Shown: positions 40,611 through 49,734, numbered from the stretch's first letter. The stretch is DNA of 64,000 nucleotides from Actinoplanes sp. TBRC 11911 (GCF_012933445.1 NZ_JABBNC010000012.1:163658-227657), one strand, 5' to 3'. Made by a program: numbers and translations. The notes: a model not told the origin generated them from the sequence alone.

Positions 40611-42236
40611 ATGCGCGTTCGGATTCCTGCTTCCGCGATCCGTGGCCTCAGCCTGACCGGCTTCGGCATGGCCGCGTTCTTCTACTGCCTGTCCTACACG
40701 CCGTCGCTGCTGCCCCGGCCGTGGTTTCTGCAGGGCGTGGTCGCCGGGCTCACCGCCTCGATCGGGTACGCGTTGGGCACCGCGATCGGCGCGCTGGTGC
40801 GGTTGTGGTGGTGGCCGTCGCGACGGGTCGAACGGATCGCGTGGGGCATCCTGCTGGCCCTCGTTCCCGTGCTGATCGTGGTCTTCCTCTGGCTCGGCAC
40901 GCGCTGGCAACGAGAATTACGCGTACGCCTCGGCACCCAGCCCCAGCAGGAATACGACTGGATCCGCACGGTCGGGATCAGCCTGCTCACGTTCGGCCTG
41001 TTGCTGCTCGTGGCCCGGATGCTGCGCCTCGCCATCTACCTGACGTCGCGGTTGTTCTGCCGCCTGGTGCCCGAGTCGGCGGCGTACTGTGCGGGGTTCG
41101 TCATCGTCACCCTGCTCAGCTACACGGCCTTCGACGGACTGCTGGTCGACAACTTCTACACCACCGCCGACCGCTCCGCCGCGATCACCGACAGCGGCAC
41201 CGGGCGCGGCGTCGTGCGACCCGCCTCGGCGCTGCGATCCGGCAGTCCACCATCGCTGGTCGCCTGGGAGTCGCTGGGCCGTCAGGGGCGCAACTTCGTG
41301 GCCGGCGCCCCGACCAGGCAACAACTTCAGGCATTCTCCGGCCGTACGCCCGTGGACCCCATCCGCCTGTACGCCGGGCTCGCCTCGGCCGGGACCCCGC
41401 AGGACCGCGCCGCACTCGTGGTCCGGGAGATGGACCGCACCGGTGCGTTCGACCGTGCCGTGATCGCGGTCTTCACCCCGACCGGGACCGGCTGGGTGGA
41501 CAACGACGTCACCAGTTCCCTCGAATACATGTACGGCGGGGACACCGCGCTCGTCTCGATGCAGTATTCGTACCTGCCCAGCTGGATCTCCTTTCTCGTG
41601 GACCGGTCCAAGGTGGTCGAAACGGCGTCCGCGCTGATCACCGCGGTCCGGTCCCGCTGGGCCGCGATGCCGGTCGCCACCCGCCCGAAGCTGCTGATCT
41701 TCGGGGAGAGCCTGGGCACGTACGGGACGGAGAAGACGTTCGGCAGCGCGGAGAACATGGTGGCGGGCGCCGACGGGATCCTGCTGGAGGGGCCGACCTT
41801 CGCGAACCCGATCCATCAGCGGCTGACCAAGGCCCGCGTCCCGGGGACCCCGGTGTGGGACCCGACCTATGACGGGTTGCCGGTCTCGTTCGCCTCCACG
41901 GCCACCGAGCTGCGATCGTTGTCCGGCCCGCCACCGAAGGTCGTCTACATGCAGAACACGTCGGATCCGGTGGTGTACTGGAGTCCCTCGCTGCTCTGGC
42001 ACAAACCACGGTGGCTCAGCGACCGGCGCGGCCCGGACATCAGCCCCGACATGCACTGGTACCCGGCGGTCACGTTCTGGCAGACCGCCACGGATCTGCT
42101 GTACGCCAACAAGGCGCCGATCGGGCACGGCCACGTCTACAAATCCGGCACCGTCGACGGCTGGGCGGCGCTGGCACCCCCGCCGGGCTGGACGGTTGCC
42201 GACACCGTACGGCTGCGGCAGTTGCTGGACCGCTGA
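40611..42236 (+). CDS. Membrane-anchored alpha/beta-hydrolase family protein
   Basis: 541 residues. The N-terminal half has four helices or so (MAAFFYCLSYTPSLLPRPWF at the start, then ILLALVPVLIVVFLWLGTRW), matching the PF15420-type N-terminal domain. The C-terminal half is the PF10081-type catalytic domain with the nucleophile elbow LLIFGESLGTYGTEKTFGSA and VVYMQNTSDPVVYW; the final HVYKSG may supply His. Function is unknown in the family. GGGAGCGGGG lies just before the ATG. Confidence 0.85.
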   Translation: MRVRIPASAIRGLSLTGFGMAAFFYCLSYTPSLLPRPWFLQGVVAGLTASIGYALGTAIGALVRLWWWPSRRVERIAWGILLALVPVLIVVFLWLGTRWQRELRVRLGTQPQQEYDWIRTVGISLLTFGLLLLVARMLRLAIYLTSRLFCRLVPESAAYCAGFVIVTLLSYTAFDGLLVDNFYTTADRSAAITDSGTGRGVVRPASALRSGSPPSLVAWESLGRQGRNFVAGAPTRQQLQAFSGRTPVDPIRLYAGLASAGTPQDRAALVVREMDRTGAFDRAVIAVFTPTGTGWVDNDVTSSLEYMYGGDTALVSMQYSYLPSWISFLVDRSKVVETASALITAVRSRWAAMPVATRPKLLIFGESLGTYGTEKTFGSAENMVAGADGILLEGPTFANPIHQRLTKARVPGTPVWDPTYDGLPVSFASTATELRSLSGPPPKVVYMQNTSDPVVYWSPSLLWHKPRWLSDRRGPDISPDMHWYPAVTFWQTATDLLYANKAPIGHGHVYKSGTVDGWAALAPPPGWTVADTVRLRQLLDR

Positions 42237-42250
42237 TACATTCTCGGCGC

Positions 42251-43291
42251 ATGACGCTACAGCGAAAGTTGTCGATAGCTGTCGCCGGCGTGGCGGTACT
42301 CGTCGCCTCGGCCGGCTTCTCGTCGCACCCGTCCCCCGGGTGGCGGCTCACGTCCACCGGGGTGACCACCCAGTTCCGCGGCCTCGACCCGGTCAGCTCC
42401 CGGGTCGCCTGGGTGGCGGGCGCCGCCGGAACGATCCTGCGCACGGTCGACGGCGGCCGTTCCTGGCAGTCGGTGGGCCCCGCCGCGGCTGCCACCCTGG
42501 AGTTCCGCGACATCGAGGCGTTCGACGCCACCCGCGCCGTGGCCCTGACCATCGGCACCGGCACCGACTCCCGCCTGTATCGCACGTCCGACGGCGGCCG
42601 CTCGTGGACCGAGACGTTCCGCAACGAGGATCCGGCCGCGTTCTACGACTGCGTGACCTTCCTCGACGCGCGGCACGGCCTCGCCCTGTCCGACCCGGTG
42701 GACGGCAAGTTCCGCATCCTGGCCACTTTCGACGGTGGCCGGTCGTGGCAGGTCCGGCCGCCCGCCGGGATGCCGCCCGCGCTGACCGGCGAGTTCGCCT
42801 TCGCGGCGAGCGGCACCTGCCTGGTGTCGGCCGGCGGCCGCGCCTACTTCGCCAGCGGCGGCGGCAGCTCATCGCGCGTGTTCACCTCGCGCGACCTGGG
42901 GCGGACCTGGTCGGTGGTGTCGACGCCGATCCCGAGCGGCCCCAGCGCCGGCATCTACAGCCTGGCGGTGCGGCCGTCCGGCGAGGCGATCGCGGTGGGC
43001 GGCGATTACGTCACCCCGACGGCGGCACCGTCCGGGGCGGCTTATCTTCGCGGCCATTCGTGGACGGTCGCCCGTAAGGTCCCCGGCGAGTACCGCTCGG
43101 GTTCCGCGTGGGTGGGCCGTTCGTCGACGGCTTTGGCGGTGGGCCCGACCGGCAGCGACATCTCATACGACGCGGGCCGCACCTGGAAGCGCTTCGACAC
43201 CGGAACCTTCGACGCGGTGGCGTGCGCGTCGGATGGTTCTTGCTGGGCGTCCGGCGCCCAGGGCCGCGTCGCGCGCCTGACCTTCCACTGA
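42251..43291 (+). CDS. Exported BNR/Ycf48-like beta-propeller protein
   Basis: 346 residues. An N-terminal export signal (LSIAVAGVAVLVASAGFS) precedes repeated Asp-box units of the type TVDGGRSWQSV, TSDGGRSWTETF, TFDGGRSWQVR, SRDLGRTWSVV and SYDAGRTWKRF, at least five blades. Such propellers resemble sialidase-type and Ycf48-type folds; no catalytic acid/Tyr set for a sialidase is evident, so a binding role is likely. TACATT eight bases before the ATG suggests leaderless transcription. It follows the hydrolase by 14 bp. Confidence 0.82.
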   Translation: MTLQRKLSIAVAGVAVLVASAGFSSHPSPGWRLTSTGVTTQFRGLDPVSSRVAWVAGAAGTILRTVDGGRSWQSVGPAAAATLEFRDIEAFDATRAVALTIGTGTDSRLYRTSDGGRSWTETFRNEDPAAFYDCVTFLDARHGLALSDPVDGKFRILATFDGGRSWQVRPPAGMPPALTGEFAFAASGTCLVSAGGRAYFASGGGSSSRVFTSRDLGRTWSVVSTPIPSGPSAGIYSLAVRPSGEAIAVGGDYVTPTAAPSGAAYLRGHSWTVARKVPGEYRSGSAWVGRSSTALAVGPTGSDISYDAGRTWKRFDTGTFDAVACASDGSCWASGAQGRVARLTFH

Positions 43292-43297
43292 CCGGCC

Positions 43298-43328
43298 GGG
43301 AGGGCCGCGCATCGGGCGCGGCCCTCCC
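43298..43328 (+). terminator. Strong stem-loop after the BNR protein gene
   Basis: GGGAGGGCCGCG (43298-43309) pairs without mismatch with CGCGGCCCTCCC (43317-43328) over a seven-base loop, six bases after the stop. No U tract follows, as is common in actinobacteria. Confidence 0.65.
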
Positions 43329-43396
43329 GTTCGGCGCGTCGGCACCTGGCCCTCGCCGCGACATCTCCCGGCGGCTCGGGGACCGGACATGAGCTG

Positions 43397-43437
43397 GTGT
43401 CTAGCGAATTGACACTTGCTGTCCCATCGCTGGACAC
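43397..43437. promoter_or_regulatory. hicAB operator region
   Basis: GTGTCTAGCGA (43397-43407) is an inverted repeat of TCGCTGGACAC (43427-43437) with one mismatch, and between them lie a further GACAC and TGTCC. Four GTGTC-like half-sites directly before hicA fit cooperative autorepression by an HTH-bearing HicB. Confidence 0.6.
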
Positions 43438-43446
43438 TTATCGTTT

Positions 43447-43668
43447 GTGAGACCAAGAGAAGTTGAATCGCGGATCCTTCAGCTGGGTGGCTGGCACGTC
43501 CGCACGAGGGGTTCACACCGTCTCTACCGTGCCTCGAAGACGGAAGTGAACGAGAGCATCACCGCACAGACGTCCGTAGCGTTTCACCCAGGGGACGTTC
43601 CCGGCGGAACACTTCATAAGATCCAGAAGGACATGGTCCCAGTGTTTGGGGAGGGATGGCTCCTGTGA
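43447..43668 (+). CDS. hicA: HicA-family toxin (mRNA interferase)
   Basis: 73 residues from a GTG. The YcfA/HicA double-stranded RNA-binding fold is visible as RILQLGGWHVRTRGSHRLYR, with the conserved His of GSHR, and the C-terminal HPGDVPGGTLHKIQKDM. HicA cleaves mRNA when free of HicB. The last 13 bp overlap the hicB start, coupling their translation. Confidence 0.9.
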   Translation: MRPREVESRILQLGGWHVRTRGSHRLYRASKTEVNESITAQTSVAFHPGDVPGGTLHKIQKDMVPVFGEGWLL

Positions 43669-44138
43669 CCGATAAGACCTACCACGTCGTCGTCACCCAT
43701 GAGAACGGCGCCTGGCTGGCGGACGTCCCCGGCCTGGCCGGCGCGCACACCTTTGCCAGGAACATCCCCAGCCTCCAAAAGGCGGTCCGCGAGCTCATCG
43801 CTCTGATCGAGGACCTTCCGGAGGGTGCCGAGGGCGACCTCAACCTGGACTTCGAGTACCGGATCGGCATCCCGGAAGTGGAAGCCGAGACACGGCAGTT
43901 GCGGGCCGATCGCGAGCGAATCCGCCGGGAGGAAGAGGATCTGGCTCAGCGCACCGTCGCCGCGGCCAAAACCCTGGTCGACCAGTACCGGTTCTCGGTC
44001 CGGGACGCGGCCGCACTGACGGGCGTTTCGAAACAGCGGATCTCGCAGCTGGCGCCGACCAAAAAGCCGGCCAAGCGAGCCGCGAACCAGCCTCCGGCAC
44101 TCCGAAACAGCGACACGCCTAAGCGGAACGCTCGCTGA
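43656..44138 (+). CDS. hicB: HicB-family antitoxin with C-terminal HTH
   Basis: 160 residues. The N-terminal HicB fold is VVVTHENGAWLADVPGLAGA followed by LQKAVRELIALIEDLPEG; a coiled segment (ETRQLRADRERIRREEEDLA) leads to a short HTH, FSVRDAAALTGVSKQRISQL, and a basic tail. The HTH would bind the repeats before hicA. The ATG at 43656 has GGGGAGGG directly upstream; GTG at 43668 is an alternative. Longer than a minimal HicB because of the coiled-coil and tail. Confidence 0.88.
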   Translation: MAPVTDKTYHVVVTHENGAWLADVPGLAGAHTFARNIPSLQKAVRELIALIEDLPEGAEGDLNLDFEYRIGIPEVEAETRQLRADRERIRREEEDLAQRTVAAAKTLVDQYRFSVRDAAALTGVSKQRISQLAPTKKPAKRAANQPPALRNSDTPKRNAR

Positions 44139-44233
44139 GGGCCCGCGAGCCACTGCGGGCCGCCGCATGCCTGAGTCCACGGGGCTGAATCGGTGCGCTA
44201 CTCCCATTATTTGAGAGGCGTCCCGGCCACCGT

Positions 44234-44573
44234 AACTGTTCAGCTGGTTCCGTCGGCCGGGAGTCCACGTGCGAGGCGGCGCCGCCAGGTCCGGGCAGGT
44301 CCCAGCTCCCCACAGTGGCCGCCCCACCCGGGCGTGGGGAGCCGCGACGCCGAGGAGGTTGCGGTTGCCCACACCGCAGCCACCCCCACCCGGGCGTGGG
44401 CAGTCGCGACGCCGAGGAGGTTGCGGTTGCCCACACCGCAGGCACCCCCACCCCGGTGTGGGCACCCGCCACGACCGGGAGGTCCCGGCTCCCCACAGCG
44501 ACGGTCCGCGCAGGTCCGCCGCGCATGGCCAACTCATCGGAGCGTGAGCGGCGCGAGAAACAGCTGAACAGTT
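44234..44573. repeat. 62-bp tandem repeats bounded by a 13-bp inverted repeat
   Basis: AACTGTTCAGCTG (44234-44246) and its exact complement CAGCTGAACAGTT (44561-44573) bracket 314 bp. Inside, CGGGCGTGGG-like cores at 44329, 44391 and 44453 mark three units of 62 bp; each holds GCGGT...ACCGC and CCCAC...GTGGG short stems. The period is not a multiple of three, and both flanking halves resemble a further degenerate unit. The whole gap 44139-44841 holds no gene I can support. Confidence 0.75.
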
Positions 44574-44841
44574 CCACGATGCGAGCGGTTGGTCCACATA
44601 GTGAGACAGCTCGACGAGCGTCGCCATCGTCGCAACACAACCGCCGTCTCAGCGTCCGTCGGCCCGGACGCCGCGGAGGCGAGGATCGCTCGCCTTGCCG
44701 GAACTCGGCACCGGCGCCAGCACTCGGCGCCGCACCCGGGAAAGCTGCAAAGCACCGCCAGACGCGGCCATACTCGATGGTGTCGAGCACGTTCGCGAGG
44801 CTGGCGCGCAAGCCGGACGCCGTAATCGCCGGGGATCGCGC

Positions 44842-46545
44842 CTACGGGCGCCGATAGATGGTTATCGAGTAGCCGACCTCGTCGATCGGGGTCGACGTGT
44901 CGATCAGCTGCTTCAGCCGGCCGCTCGCCAGGGCCACTCGCGAGTCCGACACCACCAGCAACCCGTGCACCTGGTCGATCGGCACGGATGTCGGGTTCTT
45001 CGCGTGGATGCCGTAGTAGCCCGGCACGCCGCTGCCCTTGTACGACAACCACACCGGCTGCCCCGGATAACGCTGCCGCAGGTGCGTGGCCAGCCGGGCC
45101 AGATCCTGTCCCCAGTCGACGTTCGCGTCGTGCAGGTTGTTGTGTGTGTTGGCGGTGCCGCCGAAGGCCTCGTTCGAGTAGGGCAGGTAGTACGGGAACG
45201 TCCGCACCGAGCTCACCGCCACGAACACGACCAGCAGCACCGCCGCCACCTTGACCCAGGCCACCCGGGTCAGCACGACGGTGGACGCCACGATCGCGAA
45301 GAACATCGGCATGAAGATGACGTAGCGGGTGCCGTAGTCGCGCGCCCCGGTCATCGCGACCAGCATCAGCACCGCCGCCGGCGCGATCAGGTAGAGCGAC
45401 GCCACCCGCAGCGTGCGCTTGGCCAGCAGCGTCAGCGTCCCGATCACCCACAGCGCCAGCATCCCCAGCGGCATCTTGATCAGCAGAGCGACGGGCAGGT
45501 AATACCAGAGGCTTCCCTGGTACGCCCGGCCGAGCAGAAACCCGTTGAAGGTCTCCGACTCGAACTTGAACTGAATCAACACCCCGTCCCGGTACGCCTT
45601 CGGCAGTGGCAGCAAGTCGACGGCCAGCCCGCGCAGCCCCCCGGGATGCGGCAGCCCGGCCGGCGTCGTCCACCGCAGCCGCGGGTCAACCGCGAGGTAG
45701 ACGACCCACACGACGGCCGCCGCGATGATCCCGACCCCGATGGCCGCGACGACCCGAAGTCCGAACTCTCGCCAGCCCGCGCCGGAGCGAACCCTCGCGA
45801 CGGCCGCGCGCAGCCGACCACCCGAGGGAACAACCTGCCCCGATTCAGCCACGCCACCGGAAGATCTCACGGCACCACCCAGGCGACGCAAAACCCACGG
45901 CGCCGGCGATAGCAACACCAACAACAACACCATCGGAATCGCCGGCAACGCACTCATCCGAGTAGCCAGCGACGCCCCCAACGCCACCCCCGCCAACGGC
46001 AGATAGAGACCCGGCCGCTCCCGGGACCGCCACAACATCCAGAACGTCGTCAGCAACAACCCCGCGGCCGGCACATCCAGGGTCGCCAGCGAGCCGTGCG
46101 CGATCACATCGGGCGAGAACGCGTACAACGCCAGCGCCATCAACCCGGCCCACCGCCCGGCGAGGTCGCGGGCGAAGAAGAACACCACCAACCCGAACAG
46201 CAGCGTCAGCACGATCATCGGCAGCCGGGCCGCGAGCATCAGCCGGAACGGGTTGTTGCCCGTCTCGTACAGCAGATGCCGGCCCAACTGGGTCTGATTG
46301 CCGCGGAACCCGGGGTCCAGCTTGGCGTGGGTGAACGCCAGCCCGGCCGCCATCACCAGCTTCGCCAGCGGCGGATGCTCCGGGTTGTAGAGCACGATGT
46401 GCTGCTGCCGGTAGACCTCCGCGGTCGACACGTACACCGGCTCGTCGATCGTGGGCGACTGCTCCACCGCCGTGGTGACCATCGCGAACGCCATCTGGCC
46501 CAGCAACAGCACCACGGCTAGCGGAAACAGCAGCCGTCGGAGCAT
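44842..46545 (-). CDS. GT39-like (PMT/ArnT-type) membrane glycosyltransferase
   Basis: 567 residues with 11 or more helices. The acidic motif in the first outer loop is visible as SPTIDEPVYVSTAEVYRQQH (Asp-Glu after helix 1), followed by PEHPPLAKLVMAAGLAF, a hallmark of phospholipid-carrier-dependent glycosyltransferases. The C-terminal outer part has TANTHNNLHDANVDWGQDLA and SYKGSGVPGYYGIHA. It transfers a sugar from a polyprenyl carrier to an external acceptor; donor and acceptor unknown. TAGATT lies six bases before the ATG. Confidence 0.85.
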   Translation of the reverse strand: MLRRLLFPLAVVLLLGQMAFAMVTTAVEQSPTIDEPVYVSTAEVYRQQHIVLYNPEHPPLAKLVMAAGLAFTHAKLDPGFRGNQTQLGRHLLYETGNNPFRLMLAARLPMIVLTLLFGLVVFFFARDLAGRWAGLMALALYAFSPDVIAHGSLATLDVPAAGLLLTTFWMLWRSRERPGLYLPLAGVALGASLATRMSALPAIPMVLLLVLLSPAPWVLRRLGGAVRSSGGVAESGQVVPSGGRLRAAVARVRSGAGWREFGLRVVAAIGVGIIAAAVVWVVYLAVDPRLRWTTPAGLPHPGGLRGLAVDLLPLPKAYRDGVLIQFKFESETFNGFLLGRAYQGSLWYYLPVALLIKMPLGMLALWVIGTLTLLAKRTLRVASLYLIAPAAVLMLVAMTGARDYGTRYVIFMPMFFAIVASTVVLTRVAWVKVAAVLLVVFVAVSSVRTFPYYLPYSNEAFGGTANTHNNLHDANVDWGQDLARLATHLRQRYPGQPVWLSYKGSGVPGYYGIHAKNPTSVPIDQVHGLLVVSDSRVALASGRLKQLIDTSTPIDEVGYSITIYRRP

Positions 46546-46583
46546 CGCGCCAATCTAGCCCGGCCGACCTCCAAGATCACGGA

Positions 46584-48236
46584 TCAACCGAGGAATTCTC
46601 CGGGCGGAGTGACACCGTCCTGTGCGTGCTTGGTGTGTTCGAGGGCGCGCAGTTCGACCCGCCGGATCTTTCCGGAGATCGTCTTGGGTAGGTCGGCGAA
46701 CTCCAGGCGACGGATTCTGGCGTACGGCGGCATGTGCTCACGGGCGTACGCGAAAATGGCCGAAGCGGTCTCCGCCGAGGGTGACCACCCCTCGGCCAGG
46801 ACGACGTAGGCCTTCGGCACGGCCAGCCGCACCGGGTCGGGCGAGGGCACGACCGCGGCCTCCACCACCGCCTCGTGCTCGATCAGCACGCTCTCCAGCT
46901 CGAACGGCGAGATCCGGTAGTCGGACGCCTTGAACACGTCGTCGGTCCGCCCGACATAGGTGATATATCCATCGTCGTCGCGCGAGGCAACGTCCCCGGT
47001 GTGGTAGTAGCCGTCGGTCATCCGGGACGCGGTCAGCTCCGCGTCGCCGTGGTATCCGACCATCAGCCCGGTCGGCCGCGGTTCCATCGCCACGCAGATC
47101 TCACCCTCCGGCGCGGGCGCTCCGGTCACCGGGTCGAGCAGCTCGATGCGGAAACCGGGCACCGGCCGGCCCATCGACCCGGGCAACACCCGCTGCCCCG
47201 GCGAATTCGCGATCAGCACGCTCGTCTCGGTCTGCCCGAAGCCGTCGCGCACGGTCACCCCCCACGCCTTGGCGACCTGGTCGATCACTTCCGGGTTCAG
47301 CGGTTCGCCGGCACCCACGACCAGGCGGGGAGGCGTACGTAAGGCGGTCAGATCGTTCTGGATCAGCATTCGCCAGACCGTGGGAGGCGCGCAGAAGCTG
47401 GTGACGCCGCCGCGATCCATGGCGGCCATCAGCCGGGCCGCGTCGAAGCGCGAGTAGTTGTAGATGAACACGCACGCCTGCGCGTTCCACGGCGCGAAGA
47501 CGTTGCTCCACGCGTGCTTCGCCCAGCCCGGCGAGGAGATGTTGAGGTGCACGTCGCCGGGTCGCAGCCCGATCCAGTACATCGTCGACAGATGCCCCAC
47601 CGGGTACGACTGGTGGGTGTGCTCGACCAGCTTCGGCGACGCGGTCGTCCCGGACGTGAAGTAGAGCAGCAGCGTGTCGGTCGCCCGGGTCACGCCGTCA
47701 ACTTCGAAGACCCCGGTTCCCGCGTACGCCTCCGCGAAGTCCCGATCCACGGCGATCTTGGTGACCCCGTCCACCGCCGCGAACTTGTCCAGGAACGCGG
47801 TCGTGGTGACCACGTGCCGGGCGCCGCCACGGGCCACCCGGTCCGCCGCGTCGGCCGGCCCGAGCAGCGGCGTCGCCGGGATCAGCACCGCGCCCAGCTT
47901 GACCGCGGCGAGAATCGTCTCCCACAGTTCGGCCTGGTTGCCGAGCATGAGCACGATCCGGTCGCCGCGGCGCACGCCCTTGGCCCGCAGCCACATCGCC
48001 ACCTGGCTCGACCGGTGCGACATCTCGGCGTACGAGAAACGCCGTTCGCTGCCGTCCTCCTCGACGATCCAGAGCGCGGGAGCGTCGTTGCCCGCGGCGA
48101 TCACGTCGAACCAGTCCAGCGCCCAGTTGAACTCGTCGAGCTCGGGCCATCGGAAGCCGTCGACCGCGTGGTCGTAGTCCTCGCCGTGAGCGAGGAGAAA
48201 GTCGCGCGCGGCGCGGAAGGTCTCGGTGGCTGCCAT
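46584..48236 (-). CDS. AMP-dependent acyl-CoA synthetase
   Basis: 550 residues of the ANL superfamily, nearest in layout to medium-chain acyl-CoA synthetases. Core motifs: LLLYFTSGTTASPKLVEHTH (P-loop A3), GFGQTETS (A5), YYHTGDVASRDDDGYI with VGRTDDVFKASDYRI (A7-A8), and the catalytic Lys in DLPKTISGKIRRVEL (A10). It activates a carboxylic acid with ATP and CoA. The chain-length preference cannot be read. It is transcribed alone. Confidence 0.9.
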   Translation of the reverse strand: MAATETFRAARDFLLAHGEDYDHAVDGFRWPELDEFNWALDWFDVIAAGNDAPALWIVEEDGSERRFSYAEMSHRSSQVAMWLRAKGVRRGDRIVLMLGNQAELWETILAAVKLGAVLIPATPLLGPADAADRVARGGARHVVTTTAFLDKFAAVDGVTKIAVDRDFAEAYAGTGVFEVDGVTRATDTLLLYFTSGTTASPKLVEHTHQSYPVGHLSTMYWIGLRPGDVHLNISSPGWAKHAWSNVFAPWNAQACVFIYNYSRFDAARLMAAMDRGGVTSFCAPPTVWRMLIQNDLTALRTPPRLVVGAGEPLNPEVIDQVAKAWGVTVRDGFGQTETSVLIANSPGQRVLPGSMGRPVPGFRIELLDPVTGAPAPEGEICVAMEPRPTGLMVGYHGDAELTASRMTDGYYHTGDVASRDDDGYITYVGRTDDVFKASDYRISPFELESVLIEHEAVVEAAVVPSPDPVRLAVPKAYVVLAEGWSPSAETASAIFAYAREHMPPYARIRRLEFADLPKTISGKIRRVELRALEHTKHAQDGVTPPGEFLG

Positions 48237-48299
48237 GCGGCTCAGGGTCCTACCGGCCGCCTTCCGGCGCTACCCCCGCGCGGGGGTGGCGCTCGCTTG

Positions 48300-48731
48300 T
48301 CAGACGCCGACCATGCGGGTGGCCACGAAACCCCGATCGACGTCGCCGGTCACCGACGCCATCTCCAGCGACATGCCGTCGCGCAGGGCGTCGGCCGGGC
48401 TGGAGCGGGCCAGGTTGCGCTTGCTTTCCCCGTACGCCTCGGCCGAGTACGCCTGCACGCAGGCGTCACCCGGGAGCGCGAGTTGCGCCGCGGGCCGCCC
48501 GGCGACCTCGAAGTGCAGGTGCGGCCAGCGTCCGGCCTCGGTTGCCGGGAAGACGCTGGTGAAGGTCACCCAGCCGTTCGCGTCACTGCCGGCGAGCGAG
48601 CCGTCGCCGTCGCAGTGCCACAGCCGGACCTCGCCGCCGGAGATCGGGCGGCCGGAACTGGTGCTGGTGAGACGCAGTTTGACGGTGAGCGGCACCCCGC
48701 CCTCGACGCGCGATCGGTCCATGACGTCCAT
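48300..48731 (-). CDS. Degenerate intradiol-dioxygenase-fold protein
   Basis: 143 residues. The beta-sandwich core of PF00775 is recognisable: PISGGEVRLWHCDGDGSLAG, ANGWVTFTSVFPATEAGRWP and HLHFEVAGRPA. In active family members the WHCD...YSG and GWY..R segments carry the two Tyr iron ligands and HIH the two His; here HLH is kept but both Tyr positions are replaced. Without the Tyr ligands ring cleavage by the usual mechanism is unlikely. It may be a structural or binding relative. The ATG at 48722 is an alternative start; it follows the CDP-alcohol transferase by 38 bp. Confidence 0.7.
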   Translation of the reverse strand: MDVMDRSRVEGGVPLTVKLRLTSTSSGRPISGGEVRLWHCDGDGSLAGSDANGWVTFTSVFPATEAGRWPHLHFEVAGRPAAQLALPGDACVQAYSAEAYGESKRNLARSSPADALRDGMSLEMASVTGDVDRGFVATRMVGV

Positions 48732-48769
48732 TAGGCGCCCGCCGGGTTGCAGCACGGTTGCCCGTTCGG

Positions 48770-49609
48770 TTAGATAACGGCTTCCTCGGGGATCTGGCGG
48801 GCGTAGTACTCGTTCTTCGCCGCCGTCAGCCGGCTCGGGAAGGCCCGCGTCGCCCGCCAGAACTTGTAGATCAGGAAGCACTCGAAGGCGACCAGCAGCG
48901 CGCCGGAGACGATCGTGACCGGGATGATCAGGCCGGTCAGCGGGCCGATGATGAAGACGCCCATGTGGTATTCGATGCCGCTGAACAGATGCGTGCGGAT
49001 CCGGCGCGCGCGCAGCCACCGGCCCAGCCGCCGCTTCGGCGAGGCCTCCGGCTCGTCGCCCTCGTCCGCCCGGCTCAGCCGCACGGTGTCGTCGAGTGGC
49101 TGCTTGAACTCGGCGATCTGGTCCTTCATGCCGCGACGGATCTTGCTCATCTCGAGGCTGTTCAGGTATCGGAACATGTCGAGGAAGATCACGACGGCCG
49201 CGAGGTACAGATAGATCAGCTGGTGGGTGCGCGCGTACTGCCCGCCCATCAGCGCGAAGGCGCACGCCAGCACGCGGACCCGGTCGAACACGTAGTCGAG
49301 CCACTGCCCGAACAGCGAGCCGGTCCCGTTCAGCCGGGCGATCTTGCCGTCCATGCAGTCGACCACGAAGCTGAGGTGGAAGAGCACCGCGCCGACGACC
49401 AGCCACCAGCGCGAACCCTGCGCGAAGAAGGCCGCCGCGACCAGCCCGATGAGGGTCGCGATCACGGTCAGGAGATTCGGGGTGATCCGCTTGTGCGGCG
49501 CCACCACGCGAACCAGGCGCGATGCGAGCGGATCGACGAGAAGCACGGTCCACCATGCATCGACCGGCTTGTAGGTGCGCTCCCGGATCTCCGGCAAACT
49601 GACCTTCAC
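48770..49609 (-). CDS. CDP-alcohol phosphatidyltransferase family membrane protein
   Basis: 279 residues. The full family motif DG-x2-AR-x8-G-x3-D-x3-D is present in VDCMDGKIARLNGTG and LFGQWLDYVFD. Five to six helices are seen (LTVIATLIGLVAAAFFAQGS, VFIIGPLTGLIIPVTIVSG). Members join an alcohol to a CDP-activated lipid or polyol: phosphatidylinositol, cardiolipin or other lipid synthesis; acceptor unknown. TAGAGT eight bases before the GTG suggests a leaderless start. It opens a two-gene unit with the degenerate dioxygenase. Confidence 0.88.
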   Translation of the reverse strand: MKVSLPEIRERTYKPVDAWWTVLLVDPLASRLVRVVAPHKRITPNLLTVIATLIGLVAAAFFAQGSRWWLVVGAVLFHLSFVVDCMDGKIARLNGTGSLFGQWLDYVFDRVRVLACAFALMGGQYARTHQLIYLYLAAVVIFLDMFRYLNSLEMSKIRRGMKDQIAEFKQPLDDTVRLSRADEGDEPEASPKRRLGRWLRARRIRTHLFSGIEYHMGVFIIGPLTGLIIPVTIVSGALLVAFECFLIYKFWRATRAFPSRLTAAKNEYYARQIPEEAVI

Positions 49610-49734
49610 GCCGGGACACTCTAGAGGTTAAATGCAGGCTAACGCCACGTGTCCGACGATGAACTGTCCTTCTTACGATGAGTGACGTTTAGGTTGCGCT
49701 GCACAGTGTGATCAGGCGTAGTACTGTCCGTTTC

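Noticed and set aside
43409..43444. TTGACA and TATCGT as a hicAB promoter
   Set aside because: The spacing is 24 bases, too long, and TATCGT ends two bases before the GTG. I kept only the operator repeats.
44325..44470. CRISPR array
   Set aside because: Units are contiguous 62-bp tandem repeats with no unique spacers, and no cas genes are present.
44193..44857. Several overlapping frames with repeated Pro/Arg stretches
   Set aside because: They arise from the 62-bp tandem repeats, whose period shifts frame every unit, so no protein repeat is maintained.
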